Part shown: piece by piece, positions 12,201-21,995 of the stretch
Position numbering within the stretch: the first letter of the stretch is position 1
Layout: every line of letters begins with the position of its first letter
Assembly (NCBI GenBank): GCA_037179385.1
Contig: CM074179.1
Location: 2,170,001-2,234,000 of the forward strand
Length of the DNA stretch: 64,000 nt
Direction of reading: 5' to 3'
Source of the DNA: Holothuria scabra
Taxonomy: Eukaryota > Echinodermata > Holothuroidea > Aspidochirotida > Holothuriidae
Notes under the pieces: generated by a model
The model's database searches: none
What the model was told of the DNA's origin: nothing
Seen by the model: only the letters and a program-made list of their open reading frames with translations
Program-made: the position numbers and the translations under genes

Positions 12201-14437
12201 GGGACCACCTCCTGACCATAACACATCCACATACTTATATGAAATCTATTCAAGCTTTCTACCTTGAGATATCGTATTAACGAGATTTTCAGACTTTGAC
12301 CCCTGGTGACCCCAGATGACCTTTGACCTACCCCAAAAACGATATGAACCATCTACTGACTATAACACATCCACATACAACATATGAAATCTATCCAAGT
12401 TACCCATCTTGAGATATTGTGTTAACAAGATTTTCAGACTTTGACCCCTGGTAACCCCAGATGACCTTTGACCTCCTCCAAAAACAATAGGGACCACTTA
12501 CTGACTATAACGCATCCACATACCAAATATGAAATCTATCCAAGTTTCCTACCTTGAGATATTACCTGAACAAGGTTTTCATACTTCAACCCCTGGGGAC
12601 CCCAGATGACCTTTGACCTCCACCAAAAACAATAGGAACCATCTCCTGACCATATCACATCCACATACTAAATATGAAATCTATTCAAGCTTTCTACCTT
12701 GAGATATCATGTTAACAAGATTTTCAGGCATTGACCCCTGGTGACCCCAGATGACCTTTGAACTACCCCCAAAACAATAGGGACCATCTACTGACTATAA
12801 CGCATCCACATACCAAATATGAAATCTATCCAAGCTTCCTATCTTGAGATATTGTGTTAACAAGTTTTTCAGACTTTGACCCCTGATGACCCCAGGTGAT
12901 CTTTGACCTCCACCAAAAATGATAGGGTTCTTCCTCTCCATATGGCGCATCTGTGTACCAAGTTTGAAAACTGTCACACATTCCTATCTTGAGATATCGT
13001 GTTAACGAGCAAAATGTCACAAACACACACACATACACACACACGCACACACACATACATACATACATACATACACACACACGCCATCATGATTGCATTG
13101 GTTTCTCTTATCATCGAAACCAAAAATCTGTAAAATTTCCATTAAAATGTAATGTGTGGTCCTCAAGATATTAGCATGTGAAGTTGTCATATTTTCAACA
13201 AAAAGTGAACTTGAAGCAAGCTACATATGACATCATATCCTCACATAAATGGATAACCTTTTGTTTTCCTTTAAATGTAACAACAAATTTTTCCCTCAAC
13301 ATCCCATACTATCATAGTGTGATTACATAAAAGACATAAGAACTTTGAAATCTTTGCTTTCCCAACAGGGATGTCACATGCCATTACCTGCAAGGTTAAC
13401 ACAACAGTCTGAAAAACAACAGGAACAAAGCATTCCTTGGCAATGTGAGGAAATGATATATTAACCTCTGCTGCCTTCAAGCTCACTTTGATACATAAAT
13501 CTAGTGACTTCATACGCCATTATCCCAAGAAATTCGTGCCTGAATGTTGAATGAAATTTCACCACACTGTGTAGATTTGGTTCCTCTTTCACATTTTAAA
13601 ATTGACTTCTTTTTTTAAACTTCCCCTGTAAGAGTGAAAATAATGTAAGCCTGGGCCACCATCGATTTCAGCTTGCTGTTACTCCTAAAGCAGTTACATT
13701 AATAGCTGTGATTGGTTCTGATCCTCCTCCTATACCAGGATCAAAGTCATGTGATCAGATCTGGATCTGATCTGCATTTGCTCTGCAAATTTGATCTTGA
13801 GCAGTGGATTTGACCCCATGAAGGCAATTAATCTGGATCTAGTTTAAACATGTCTTCTTACCTAAAAAGCAGGCAAGGAAAATTGAAACTTGAAAGAGTT
13901 CATTTTTGTAACCTTTAGTGGTTGATTTTATCCCCAGGCCTTCTGTAGAGATTTGAAATCCCTTGTGAGCACCATGTGTTTCACATTGTTGCTTGAAAGC
14001 TTGGACAAGGATGTGTATATATGCTGTGCACCCATTTTTTGCATATTAACAAGTTTTGTATTATTATTATGCTACAATAGAGGCTTTGCAATTGCGTCAC
14101 GGAACCGCCATGCTGGAGGACATTCATGCCGAATACACGTGGCTTTGTGCCGAACGCACTGCACAGTGTGCACTGTGATACGCACGGTGTGTGCAATTCA
14201 ACGAGCAAGCGCGTCCCTTATGGTTTGCTACGTAGGTACACGTACTCCAACATGGCCGCCGTAGAGTATTATGACGTCATGTGAAAAGCCTCTATAGGAA
14301 TCGGAATTTCAGTCTTGGGAGGAGAAAAAACTCTTCCAGTTACCTTTTCTATCTTTCAGATTGGTAGCCATGATGAACTTATGAGGAAGAAGGGTCTTTA
14401 TGCAGAGTTGGTTAAACGACAGGCCCAAGAAATGTGA
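97..14437 (+). CDS. ABCB8/ABCB10-type mitochondrial ABC half-transporter, C-terminal part (4 exons: 97-212, 3764-3885, 5720-5808, 14360-14437)
   Basis: Joined exons encode 134 codons plus TGA, all splice phases agreeing, with introns of 3.55, 1.83 and 8.55 kb. What is seen is the C-terminal half of a nucleotide-binding domain: signature VSGGQKQR (residues 32-39; Val replaces the usual Leu), Walker B ILILDE (52-57), D-loop SALDAES (60-66) and H-loop histidine in IAHRLST (His88), then a short tail ending RQAQEM. Walker A, Q-loop and the membrane domain lie before the window. DAESER and [10 protein letters not shown] resemble ABCB8; [11 protein letters not shown], the LSTIRNAD region and the short tail resemble ABCB10, so I do not choose. 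Family knowledge: these half-transporters dimerise in the mitochondrial inner membrane and act in iron, haem or redox homeostasis. The gene converges on the LIM gene that ends at 22768. The ABC assignment is very secure; the paralogue is not. Confidence 0.93.
882..2740 (-). mobile_element. pearl/Tsp-like tandem-repeat element, copy 1 (hairpin + (TG)n + GGTCA-rich array)
   Basis: Read on the - strand, an array of GGTCA-rich monomers ends in a (CA)n tract (933-960), a GCATAGATTCC-type motif, a perfect 11-bp stem (888-898 with 906-916, 7-base loop) and an A-rich tail. The landmark (G/T)AGTAGATGATCCCTAT recurs at 1041, 1186, 1342, 1487, 1646, 1792, 1937, 2093, 2238, 2394 and 2539, giving spacings of 145, 156, 145, 159, 146, 145, 156, 145, 156 and 145. 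The same architecture is seen at 11600-13128 and 49880-50636. Pearl (bivalve) and Tsp (sea urchin) elements, or helentron-derived HINEs, are the closest classes I know. No coding capacity. Confidence 0.75.
933..960. repeat. (TG)n microsatellite at the element end
   Basis: A TG-repeat with two TA interruptions sits between the terminal hairpin and the first monomer of the tandem array. Confidence 0.9.
3764..3885 (+). CDS. ABC half-transporter exon (Walker B and D-loop)
   Basis: The acceptor is a T-rich tract ending CCAG at 3763 and the donor is GTAATT at 3886. It completes the Arg codon, encodes [11 protein letters not shown], Walker [11 protein letters not shown]-loop ALDAESER and LDRLSK, and ends on one base of a Gly codon. 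Confidence 0.95.
3886..5719 (+). other. intron of the ABC gene
   Basis: Besides a SINE fragment at 4249-4378 I see no gene or structured repeat. Short ORFs on both strands overlap one another and look random. Confidence 0.75.
4249..4378 (-). mobile_element. tRNA-derived SINE fragment (head region)
   Basis: On the - strand the element begins with TGGTCGAGTGGTTAAAGC, an A box like that of tRNA-Leu/Ser, followed about 40 bases later by a B-box-like GGAGTTTAACTCC. The body ATGGAATTGGGTTTGGTCC matches the copies at 6262, 47943, 54554 and 62341. The 3' end is missing. Confidence 0.7.
5720..5808 (+). CDS. ABC half-transporter exon (H-loop)
   Basis: The acceptor is CATCTACAG ending at 5719 and the donor is GTAAGA at 5809. 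The exon encodes [18 protein letters not shown] and [12 protein letters not shown], with the switch histidine in AHRLS. It ends in phase 0. Confidence 0.95.
6262..6410 (-). mobile_element. tRNA-derived SINE fragment (body)
   Basis: Shares TTTAAGTCTGGCC, GCTTATGCTGA and AATGGCATTAGGTTCCATTT with the copies at 47943-48148 and 62341-62570. It lies inside a 153-codon - strand open frame (6035-6496) that is therefore best read as chance. Confidence 0.6.
6607..8099. mobile_element. TTAA-flanked non-autonomous DNA element, 1.49 kb
   Basis: Terminal inverted repeats AGGAGAAGGCAACC at the left and AGGAGAAGGTAACC (as reverse complement) at the right differ by one base. TTAA lies immediately outside both ends (6603-6606 and 8100-8103), as expected for a TTAA target duplication. 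No open frame longer than about 85 codons, so no transposase is encoded. The ends lack the CCC start of typical piggyBac elements, so the superfamily is open. Confidence 0.7.
8240..8325 (-). repeat. conserved dispersed-repeat fragment with hairpin core
   Basis: The reverse strand reads CCGCCTATCATAAGAGGCGA then CTAAA, preceded by GGGGGTTGTAGAACATGCCC. CGCCT and AGGCG form a hairpin. I recall a GTCGTAAGAGGCGACTAAA-like phrase as recurrent in many invertebrate genomes but cannot name the family. Confidence 0.4.
8595..9569. repeat. 21-bp AT-rich minisatellite, about 45-50 units
   Basis: The unit is ATATATGATTTAGATTTATAC (21 bp), with scattered 18-bp variants lacking TAG and G/C changes in the CATATA or TTTACAC positions. 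The period is a multiple of three, so several overlapping - strand reading frames stay open with a seven-residue SKSYMYK period. I read these as by-products of the repeat and not as genes. Confidence 0.97.
10158..10407. mobile_element. piggyBac-like MITE, copy A
   Basis: A 250-bp element flanked on both sides by TTAA (10154-10157, 10408-10411). It begins CCCTTTACGGTTGT and ends ACAACGGTAAAGGG, an inverted repeat with one mismatch. CCC ends plus a TTAA target duplication are hallmarks of piggyBac elements. No transposase frame. The interior is more GC-rich than the surroundings. Confidence 0.85.
10511..10761. mobile_element. piggyBac-like MITE, copy B
   Basis: A 251-bp sister of copy A in the same orientation, 103 bp downstream. 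It is flanked by TTAA (10507-10510, 10762-10765) and its 14-bp terminal repeats CCCTTTACCGTTGT / ACAACGGTAAAGGG are perfect. Alignment to copy A by eye shows only scattered substitutions. Confidence 0.87.
11600..13128 (+). mobile_element. pearl/Tsp-like tandem-repeat element, copy 2
   Basis: An ACAGACAG-type tetranucleotide tract (11646-11664) leads into nine monomers. The landmark ATGACCTTTGACC recurs at about 11737, 11883, 12028, 12174, 12318, 12463, 12608, 12753 and 12898, a period of 144-146 bp. The array is followed by (CA)n/(CATA)n, the motif ACGCCATCATGATTGCATTG, a stem TTGGTTTC/GAAACCAA (13098-13105 with 13116-13123) and AAAA. Monomers are homologous to copy 1 but on the opposite strand. 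No coding capacity. Confidence 0.8.
13019..13083. repeat. (CA)n/(CATA)n microsatellite
   Basis: Mixed CA dinucleotide and CATA tetranucleotide tract between the tandem array and the terminal hairpin of the element. Confidence 0.92.
14080..14292. mobile_element. GC-rich MITE with TA target site
   Basis: A 213-bp element flanked by TA dinucleotides (14078-14079, 14293-14294). The ends are inverted: left GAGGCTTTGCAATTGCGTCA, right (reverse complement) GAGGCTTTTCACATGACGTC. Similarity continues inward to the CCGCCATGCTGG / CGGCCATGTTGG pair. It is far richer in CpG than its flanks. TA duplication suggests a Tc1/mariner-type origin. The 103-codon + frame 13953-14264 runs through it and is not a gene. 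Confidence 0.75.
14360..14437 (+). CDS. ABC half-transporter terminal exon
   Basis: The acceptor is TTTTCTATCTTTCAG ending at 14359. The exon opens with the family motif IGSHDELM (compare xGxHEELL), continues [12 protein letters not shown] and stops at TGA 14435-14437. The protein ends only a few residues after the Q of KRQ, as ABCB10 does and unlike the longer tail of vertebrate ABCB8. Confidence 0.93.
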   Translation: MGSHDELMRKKGLYAELVKRQAQEM

Positions 14438-15521
14438 GGATGTGATGATGAACATCTTTGGGATCTTAACATGTAGAGAGTTGAAACAACCTGTGGGGAT
14501 CAATTCTTCTTTATGTCAGTTATTGCAAAATAGACTAAATACAGTGTATTGAAAGCCACAAACAATTCCCGATGTTATGGTCACAATGACAACTCTGAAC
14601 TTCATTCTGGGAGATGGAAATACCACCATTAATTTGGGAAGTTGCCAAAACAAACTACATGTTTTGGTGGTGATCATCACTGACCATTGTAGCCAGATGA
14701 AGGTACTATAGGAGTGAAAATTTTTCAGGGAGTCAGGGCAAAACATAAAGTGCATCTACGCTTTTTCAGAGGTTATCAGTATTTGTAAAAATTGTCATGA
14801 AATGGGTTATTGCAGTAAGGGGAAAGTTTCAAAGGTAAACTGTGCTTTCACAAATTACTGGTATTAAGGAAGTCTTTAATATCCATACTGCCAAAACTTG
14901 CCGTTAATAGCACACAAGCTCATGAGCATTAAATGCCACAGAAGGACAGGGGTAATCCCTTTGTATGTGTTATAGCATCAATTCAAGGGAAAGTCACACA
15001 CAGGGTAAATTTGAAATCAGTTATTTTAATGTTATTTTAAAGGACCATCAGATCTGGAAAGTTAGTTAGGTGACCTTTAACGACACACCAACATTCAGCT
15101 AATGTGGGGATATAAAAAGCAGAAGTCAAAGAAGGGGTAAAACTCAATGAGAAATGCCTGCAAAAGAACAAACATGGATATCACATAAAAAATTTGTGCA
15201 TAGTTTTAGAAAAAGACACATACCACCAAAGTGTTTTCTTCCCAACCTATCCACCACCCCCCCCCCCAACCCCTTGAATTGAGTGTTCAGAAATGAAGTA
15301 ATGTCAGACAGAGGACAGGCTGTGTCATATGCTGCAGGACACACAGGTGAAAAACTTCATCCTTCCTGCTTATTCATTTATATGCTCCCTGGGGAGGAGG
15401 GGTCAAAGGTGAGGTCTAATTGCAACAGTTTTGTGAGTTCAATATTGCTTACATAGTTATGCTACTTTTTTTCTTGTTTTGAAGTTTAAGGGCATGTTAT
15501 CCTTGCAGTAACAGTTAGTTT

Positions 15522-15527
15522 AATAAA
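15522..15527 (+). terminator. candidate poly(A) signal of the ABC gene
   Basis: This is the first AATAAA I see downstream of the ABC stop codon, implying a 3' UTR of about 1.1 kb. Other AATAAA hexamers follow (about 15713, 15839, 16700), so the choice is a guess without transcript data. Confidence 0.3.
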
Positions 15528-15775
15528 TATGGGTTTCATCTTAAAACCCTCTGGTTCAGGATGTGATATATTAAAGTGAATATATCTCTTTTTTGATTTA
15601 TATTACAGTGGTGGTCATACAGATTGACAGATGGTCAGTTGGGTGGTCAAAGCAAATCACTCAAGGTCTACCCTCAATAATAATGGGCAGCTGACCAGTG
15701 CTTTCTTCAAGAAATAAACCAGCAGAGCTACATTCTCCTGAATTTTGAGAAACTTGGATTTAGGTCTTGGTTTAA

Positions 15776-15812
15776 ATGAGGTTTTATGGCTGTTCCTAAC
15801 CAATTGGTTTAG
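15776..15812 (-). mobile_element. SINE 3'-end fragment
   Basis: GAGGTTTTATGGCTG...CCAATTGG matches the 3' terminus of the SINE family seen complete at 62341 and 54554. Only about 37 bases remain. Confidence 0.45.
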
Positions 15813-16844
15813 GAAAACTTAATGGATATGAGATACATTCTCAGGGATCCTTGGAGTTAAAATAAATCCAGTATCTGTGTTGTCTGAGTGAGGTTGGTTT
15901 AACCCTTATCAGCTGAATTAAGCTTTAGGTCCTATTTATCTGGAGTAGGGTCCATGAAACTAGGTCAAGTTAAGATAGGTAACAGTATCAAGTAGTGCTA
16001 TGATCTCATTCTGCATTAGATGGTACCATCCAGTAATAGTTATAGGTGAGATCAGTAGGGCTAATAGGTTCACAAAACAAGGGTAATTTATGGGTAATTT
16101 TGCTTCAAAATTGCTATGTAGTCCCATTCTCCTCTCAAAAGAATTCCATTTTAGACCACCGACTCTTTTTGGTATCTGTACAACAGTTTAAATTTTTAAA
16201 CTAAAGCATTTTGAAACATCCTGGCAGCAACATTTGTTGCCTACGGTATGACAGTGACTATAGCCTTTATCCATTGACGACACACTGACATCATCCTTGG
16301 GGGCAAAACAAAGAAATACATGGCCAAACACATAAGAATTTGCCCTTCAGGTGTAGCAGACTGTTATGTACTTGACTGATTGACAAATCAGGTTCATTTG
16401 TCGGTGTTTTGCCTCCAAAGAGAGCATACGTTTTGCTATGTGACATCATATGTATAAGGTCTATTTTCACCTTCAGACAATTTAATCTGAGGTGAGGAAG
16501 ATGCATACATGACCAAGTCATAAAAGCTCTGTTGAACAGAGTTTTCTTGCTGTAGTCAATTATGTTGCTAACGGGAAAAAAATCATCTTTTTTTTCAGGA
16601 ATGATCATGGCTGTTTGCACACAAGGTATCATACTGTTATAGTTATTAATATCCATCTCTGCAAACATGTTAGTATGACACTCCTACACATGACAATGCA
16701 ATAAAAAGCCAGAATTACATGGACAGGTGTAGTTGCATCAAATTTTGTTTGCCAAATCAAAGTAACTCACAACAGCCACTGCAGCTTTACAATTAGAAGT
16801 CACTCCTTTTTGGGGGCAGGTCAAATCAACTAGTCTCATTTCAG

Positions 16845-17150
16845 TGACTTGCTTTTAACTCATGACTCAAGTCACTGTGCTATTTCAATGAGGAAAATGG
16901 GACAGAATTTTTTTTAAGTCATGATTCAAGTCATTGTGTTATGTTGATGGGGAAAATGAGATACAATTTTTCAAGTCATGACTCAAGTCACTGCATCATT
17001 TCAATGGAGTAAATGGGGTAGAATTTTTCAAGTCACTGTTATTTTAATGGGGAAAATGGGGTACAGTTTTTCAAGTCATGACTCCATGAGTCACTGTGTT
17101 GTTTCAATGGGGAAAGTGGGATGGAATTTTTCAAGTCTGGTATTTTTCAA
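16845..17150. repeat. degenerate tandem repeat, 45-60 bp units, about five copies
   Basis: Each unit carries TCATGACTCAAGTCACTG, then a T-rich stretch, AATGGGGAAAATGGG and TTTTTCAAG. Starts near 16868, 16927, 16984, 17029 and 17088. The core TGACTCA is also an AP-1-like heptamer, present in several units. Confidence 0.8.
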
Positions 17151-19799
17151 GTCAGGACCTGGTCTGTTCATCTTGATGTTTTCCTAACATCAAGTGCATT
17201 CTATCCTTGTTTGTTACAATTACTTTAGAAGCAGGCATTGCTTGTATGGAAGATATTAATAGAAGCTATAATGTAATATGAATATTCATGTTATTGATTT
17301 AATAACTTATTGTTAATAAATATATGATGACAAATATTAAAATAAAAAGGCAAATAATGACACACAATGGTTAATTTCTTGTTTTGTTCTCATTTTGATT
17401 GATAGCAAAGCTTACAGATTTTTATTGTTTAAAACTTAAATTTTTGAAAGGTGTCCTCACTTTGACTATGCGCATAATACATTCATTACTTAAGCATTAA
17501 AAATGATCATGTTGTTAAAATGCAAATTTTTGCTTTTTCTTTACATTATAAAAACTTGGATTGCAGTTAATTAGTGGCAGGAAAAAAAAAAAAAAATTTA
17601 ACCACTATAATTGTGCACTGTAAGTGGTCAGCTTAGTACATTAAGGGGTTAGTAAAATGGCTAACTAAGCCTAGGTAGAATTAGAAACTATAGTATTAAT
17701 AGCATACAAGTATATTTCAATATGCACCTTTTAACCAAAAGTTCCAAATCTAAAAGATGAAGAATCCTGCAAACTGACATGAGTCATAGAGGTGACACTT
17801 TTGCAGAATTTGCCCCGATGGAAGAGGCACTGCACCTTCTTGCATAGCCTCGGTGTCAAAATCCCCCCTCCCCATCATTTATTATAACACTCTCCCCTAT
17901 CATGTAACTGCTGCCTCACAAAAATAAACTGTTCTTGAAAGTAACCCTGCGGCAAAGTTTCCCAGTTCTTGAGGGGAACATAAAAAATGTTTGCTGAGAG
18001 TTAAACTCTTCATCCTAACCCTTTCCATAGCGCTAATATCTATAATGTCTTGTCTAGTTATACATTAAGGTTACAGAATGTTACTTTAAACAAGACAAAA
18101 ATGTAAAATGGGGAAATTCATTCCATAAGGTACTACTATTTAAGACAAATTCATGCCCAATAGCATTTTTATACCAGAAAGACAAAATTGCGTAATTATC
18201 TCTGAAATTTGAAGAAAGTTTGAATGACACCAATGGACTCTTAGCTGCATTGGAAGGCATCATTTTAAGTACAAAATGGATGCAATATCCCATGCAAGTA
18301 TCCACTTGCATAGGATATTAAACCTCTGGTATTGGAGCTGTAATAGAACATGAACTGAAATATGAATCTATATTTGTAGCCTAACCTCTCTGTCTTGTAG
18401 AAGGTGACGATAAATAACTCATTAACCACTTCATTTAGCCTATGTGCAATACCATTTTTGTAAGCAGGCTCACTTACCACCCATCCCTATCACCTCTATG
18501 CATTTTAGTACAACTCCTGAGAAGTGCTTTTGTATCCCTTGAAGAGCCTTGAGTCTCTGTTTCTCCAGAATGGGCATTTAAAGGGAATGTTAAGACAGTC
18601 TGAGACTAAACATTGCTGAAAAAATTATTATTCCCCTACGCCTCTTCATGAAATCCTGTTAGTCCAAACAAAATTATTCACTTGTTATTCATTCCCCCAT
18701 CAAAAAATGATGGATGCTGTAATGTTATGCTGACTATTCAGAATAAATGTACAGTTCTTTGCATAGATTGAATGGTCCAACATGTGATGAATGACTGTGT
18801 CTCAGACTAGAACATCAATACCCTCATTATTCTTTCTGACAACCCCCCATTATTCTTTCATGGTTAGAGGTAACCATGTACACACCCATCGAAAAACTCT
18901 CTTTTTGACAGAGCTTGAAGAAATGCAATGGTTTTACTGACCCCTACACTGATGAGTTCAATGTATATTATTTTCAGTCAAACACAGTAACACTGGTACC
19001 AGTATCATGGTATCACATGTCATGACAGATCTTTGACATATCAAGTCATACCTTCGTCAGACTTTAGTTGTTGTATTAGATCTGACTTATAGAACAAGGA
19101 AATGGTTCTTCATATCATGTACATACTCATGTATACATTTAGGCATGTAAGATGAGGTATTTCTTTCATAAAATTCATCACATTGCAATTATGTTTCTGT
19201 ATACAGTACATCATACACAGACCTTGGGAGCAGAGCATGTCTTCATATGAGAAGAGCAGGTAAATAAACTAAATGGATGTGATTTACCAGTAGAGAGATT
19301 CTCTCTGACTAACAGATGATGAGCAAGAGAAATTTCTTTGGACAATTTAATGAGACTAATGAGTGGTGAAAATGGGCTAAAACAATTCATATAAAAACTT
19401 AGAACTTATTGAATAATGAAATAAAATGTGTTGTCTTCATTAAAAATAACAATATGGGCATGATCTATGGACTCTTTGTCTCAGGGGTTGGGGACATTTT
19501 GCCCAGATCCCCAACAAAGGCATTTTCTCAGCCTAACTGAGGCACAGAAGTCTGACCAATTGAGCAAAGGTTTTGGCCAATTCGGGCTTGCAGCAGTCCC
19601 CTACAGCCCTCCTAGCTGTCCATTACATGTTCCAGTGTAAATTACATTGGTACAAACCAATGAAATTGTGCCATGGCAGTTGAGCTGCAGAGATTTATGG
19701 GATCAGTTGTAGTTGGGAGTTTAATCTAAATCCTTGCTAATGGGCATTTCTTCTAATGTTGATAATTGTATATGTGTATGCTTGTATGTAGTCACACAT

Positions 19800-19963
19800 C
19801 AGGGACCGCGGAGTCGGGAAGGGGGGGCTAGTGGAGCTTAAGCCCCCGCACTTTTTTTGCTGTGGGCATTTTGGGCCGCCTTAAACTGCATTTATTTTAT
19901 TGGACAAATTGGGCCTCTTCAATGATTAGCCCCCGCACTTCAAAATTGGCTATGCGGCCTCTG
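19800..19963. mobile_element. short palindromic G/C-rich element
   Basis: Left end CAGGGACCGCGGAGTCGG and right end (reverse complement) CAGAGGCCGCATAGCC form imperfect inverted repeats. Inside them GGGGGGGCTAG and AGCCCCCGCACTT recur. The AT-rich centre is non-coding. It looks like a MITE; no clear target duplication is visible. Confidence 0.5.
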
Positions 19964-21182
19964 CACATGGATATAATGGTAAAAAGTAATGATACAAGTT
20001 GAAAGTGTTATAATAGTGCATAACTTTTTCCTCTTGCAATGTAGAACTGCCTCAACCGTACTCTATTAAACTGAATTAACCCTGGACTATCCCTTACCTT
20101 AAGAAAATAATAATATCATGCTTAGTTAAAAAGAGGACAAAGTTACAGGAACATTACTGGTATAGTTGGAAGACAACTATTTGAAACAGCACACATGATT
20201 TTACACACTAATAAGTGATTAGTACTATGCTGGAAAGTGTAACTAAATTATAATCATAATGGAAAATAACACGCATGTATAAAATAGTCACTCTGAACTC
20301 TCCTACTAGTCTTTAAGTTTGCAGAAATATTCAATGTAAAAGCAAAATGACAACCAAAATTTAGATGTGGAAGGATGTGTTTAAGAGTAAAATGATGAAG
20401 ATGATGAACCCTGATGAACCCAGTACAGGGAATGTGTCAATAAAATCCATGATAAATGCTTAAATACTCCCTCACATAAGTGTTAAAATGACAAAGAATT
20501 GGTCATAGAGAACAGCAACATCATACTGTCAATGTTATGTTTATTAAAACGAGAAAGAAACCTTAAAAATTTGCGTCCTTCTGTGAAAGTATTAAAAACT
20601 AACATTCAAATCTCTTCTTAAATTTTGAGTTGCAATGATTTGGGCAATAATATCACAAGAGTATGGTCAGAAAACCTGGTTGTTCAAAGGTATAAAAGCT
20701 AAATGAAGTGCACCACTCAGTATACTTTAAATAACACTTCTGTATCAGCCCAAAATGTCAGTACACTTAATATATGTGGTTAAAAAAACGGAGTTGAAAC
20801 ACTATAATTACATGTATGCAAAACTCAAGAGAGGTATTTCAGGCAACTTGCTGTACACCTCAAAACACTCCTCTTCCCCCTCTCACTCCCAACCACTAGT
20901 TACCAAGGTTGAACAAACTCAGCACTGACCCTAAAATTATGCACAATAATTTATTAAAATACAGAAAGATATACGGAACCACTAAAAACAGAAGTACTGA
21001 AAGATATATAGTTGACACAATTCAGTAGTGTGATCATTAAAATAAAACATTAAAATGTGTTAGTACATGTTTGCACAAAGAAGTACACGTAATATTAAGT
21101 GTTTATATGAAGTACAAAGCGCTACACAAAAGGTTGGTACAACACACAAGAACTAGAAAGCGACAGCTATGACTTTCTCCTT

Positions 21183-21625
21183 TTTAAAGCACTGGTCACA
21201 CTCAGCAAATTCAAATCGGATTCTGATCCAATTTTTGTGAGTGTTTGTTAAAATCTTTTAAAGCACTGGTCACTTTCAACAAATTCGAATCGGATTCTGA
21301 TCCAATTTTTGTGAGTGTTTGTTAAAATCTTTTAAAGCACTGGTCACTTTCAACAAATTCGAATCGGATTCTGATCCAATTTTTGTGAGTGTTTGTTAAA
21401 ATCTTTTAAAGCACTGGTCACTTTCAACAAATCCAAATCGCATTCTGATCCAATTTTTCTGGGTGTTTGTTAAAACCTTTAAAAGCACTGGTCACACAAC
21501 AACACATTTGAATCGGATTCTGATCCAATTTTTGTGAGTGTTTGTTAAAATCTTTTAAAGCACTGGTCACACAACAACAAATTAGGACCTAATTCTGATC
21601 CAATTTTTGTGAGTGATCGTTAAAA
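21183..21625. repeat. 74-bp tandem repeat, six units
   Basis: AGCACTGGTCAC begins units at 21188, 21262, 21336, 21410, 21484 and 21559. The first four copies are nearly identical over AATCGGATTCTGATCC and TTTTTGTGAGTGTTTG; the last ones have diverged. It lies about 1.1 kb downstream of the LIM gene stop codon, so it may be in that gene's 3' UTR or just beyond it. Confidence 0.95.
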
Positions 21626-21629
21626 CCAT

Positions 21630-21697
21630 CTCCATCTCTGGTCTACCTGAAAACAGAATTCTTCTCCATCTCTGGTCTACCTGAAAACAGAATTCTT
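21630..21697. repeat. 34-bp direct duplication
   Basis: CTCCATCTCTGGTCTACCTG and the following AAAACAGAATTCTT occur twice in perfect succession, directly after the 74-bp array. Confidence 0.93.
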
Positions 21698-21989
21698 CGA
21701 CCTGTGTAAGTATATTTCATTTGCGTCACAGGATATACCAACTACCATTTCATGACCACTTGTGATTGTACCATTTTGTGACCAACAGACAACTTTTACT
21801 GGAGTGCGTGTTTCCCATAGAAGCCGTCTGCCAGTGTAATAACAAAAAAATTAAGTTCACCTATTTTTCATAGACCTCAGATGCAAATCACACATTTACT
21901 TTGGTTGGCAAACTGGAGAACATTTTAACAAAAACCAACAAAATTCGAATCCGATCCCAATTTAATGTAGTGTGTAACTGCAGTTTAAC

Positions 21990-21995
21990 TTTATT
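21990..21995 (-). terminator. candidate poly(A) signal of the LIM gene
   Basis: Reverse-strand AATAAA about 0.77 kb past the stop codon at 22768. Other reverse AATAAA hexamers occur further left (for example about 20952 and 20540). Transcript data would decide. Confidence 0.25.

Larger units (their letters stand above)
5809..14359 (+). other. 8.55-kb intron of the ABC gene, packed with repeats
   Basis: Contents in order: SINE fragment 6262-6410, TTAA-flanked element 6607-8099, conserved repeat fragment 8240-8325, 21-bp minisatellite 8595-9569, two piggyBac-like MITEs 10158-10761, tandem-repeat element 11600-13128 and a GC-rich MITE 14080-14292. The stretches 9570-10150 and 10770-11590 look unique, and I see nothing coding in them. 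Confidence 0.8.

Noticed and set aside
13953..14264. 103-codon + ORF
   Set aside because: Its 3' two-thirds is the GC-rich MITE.
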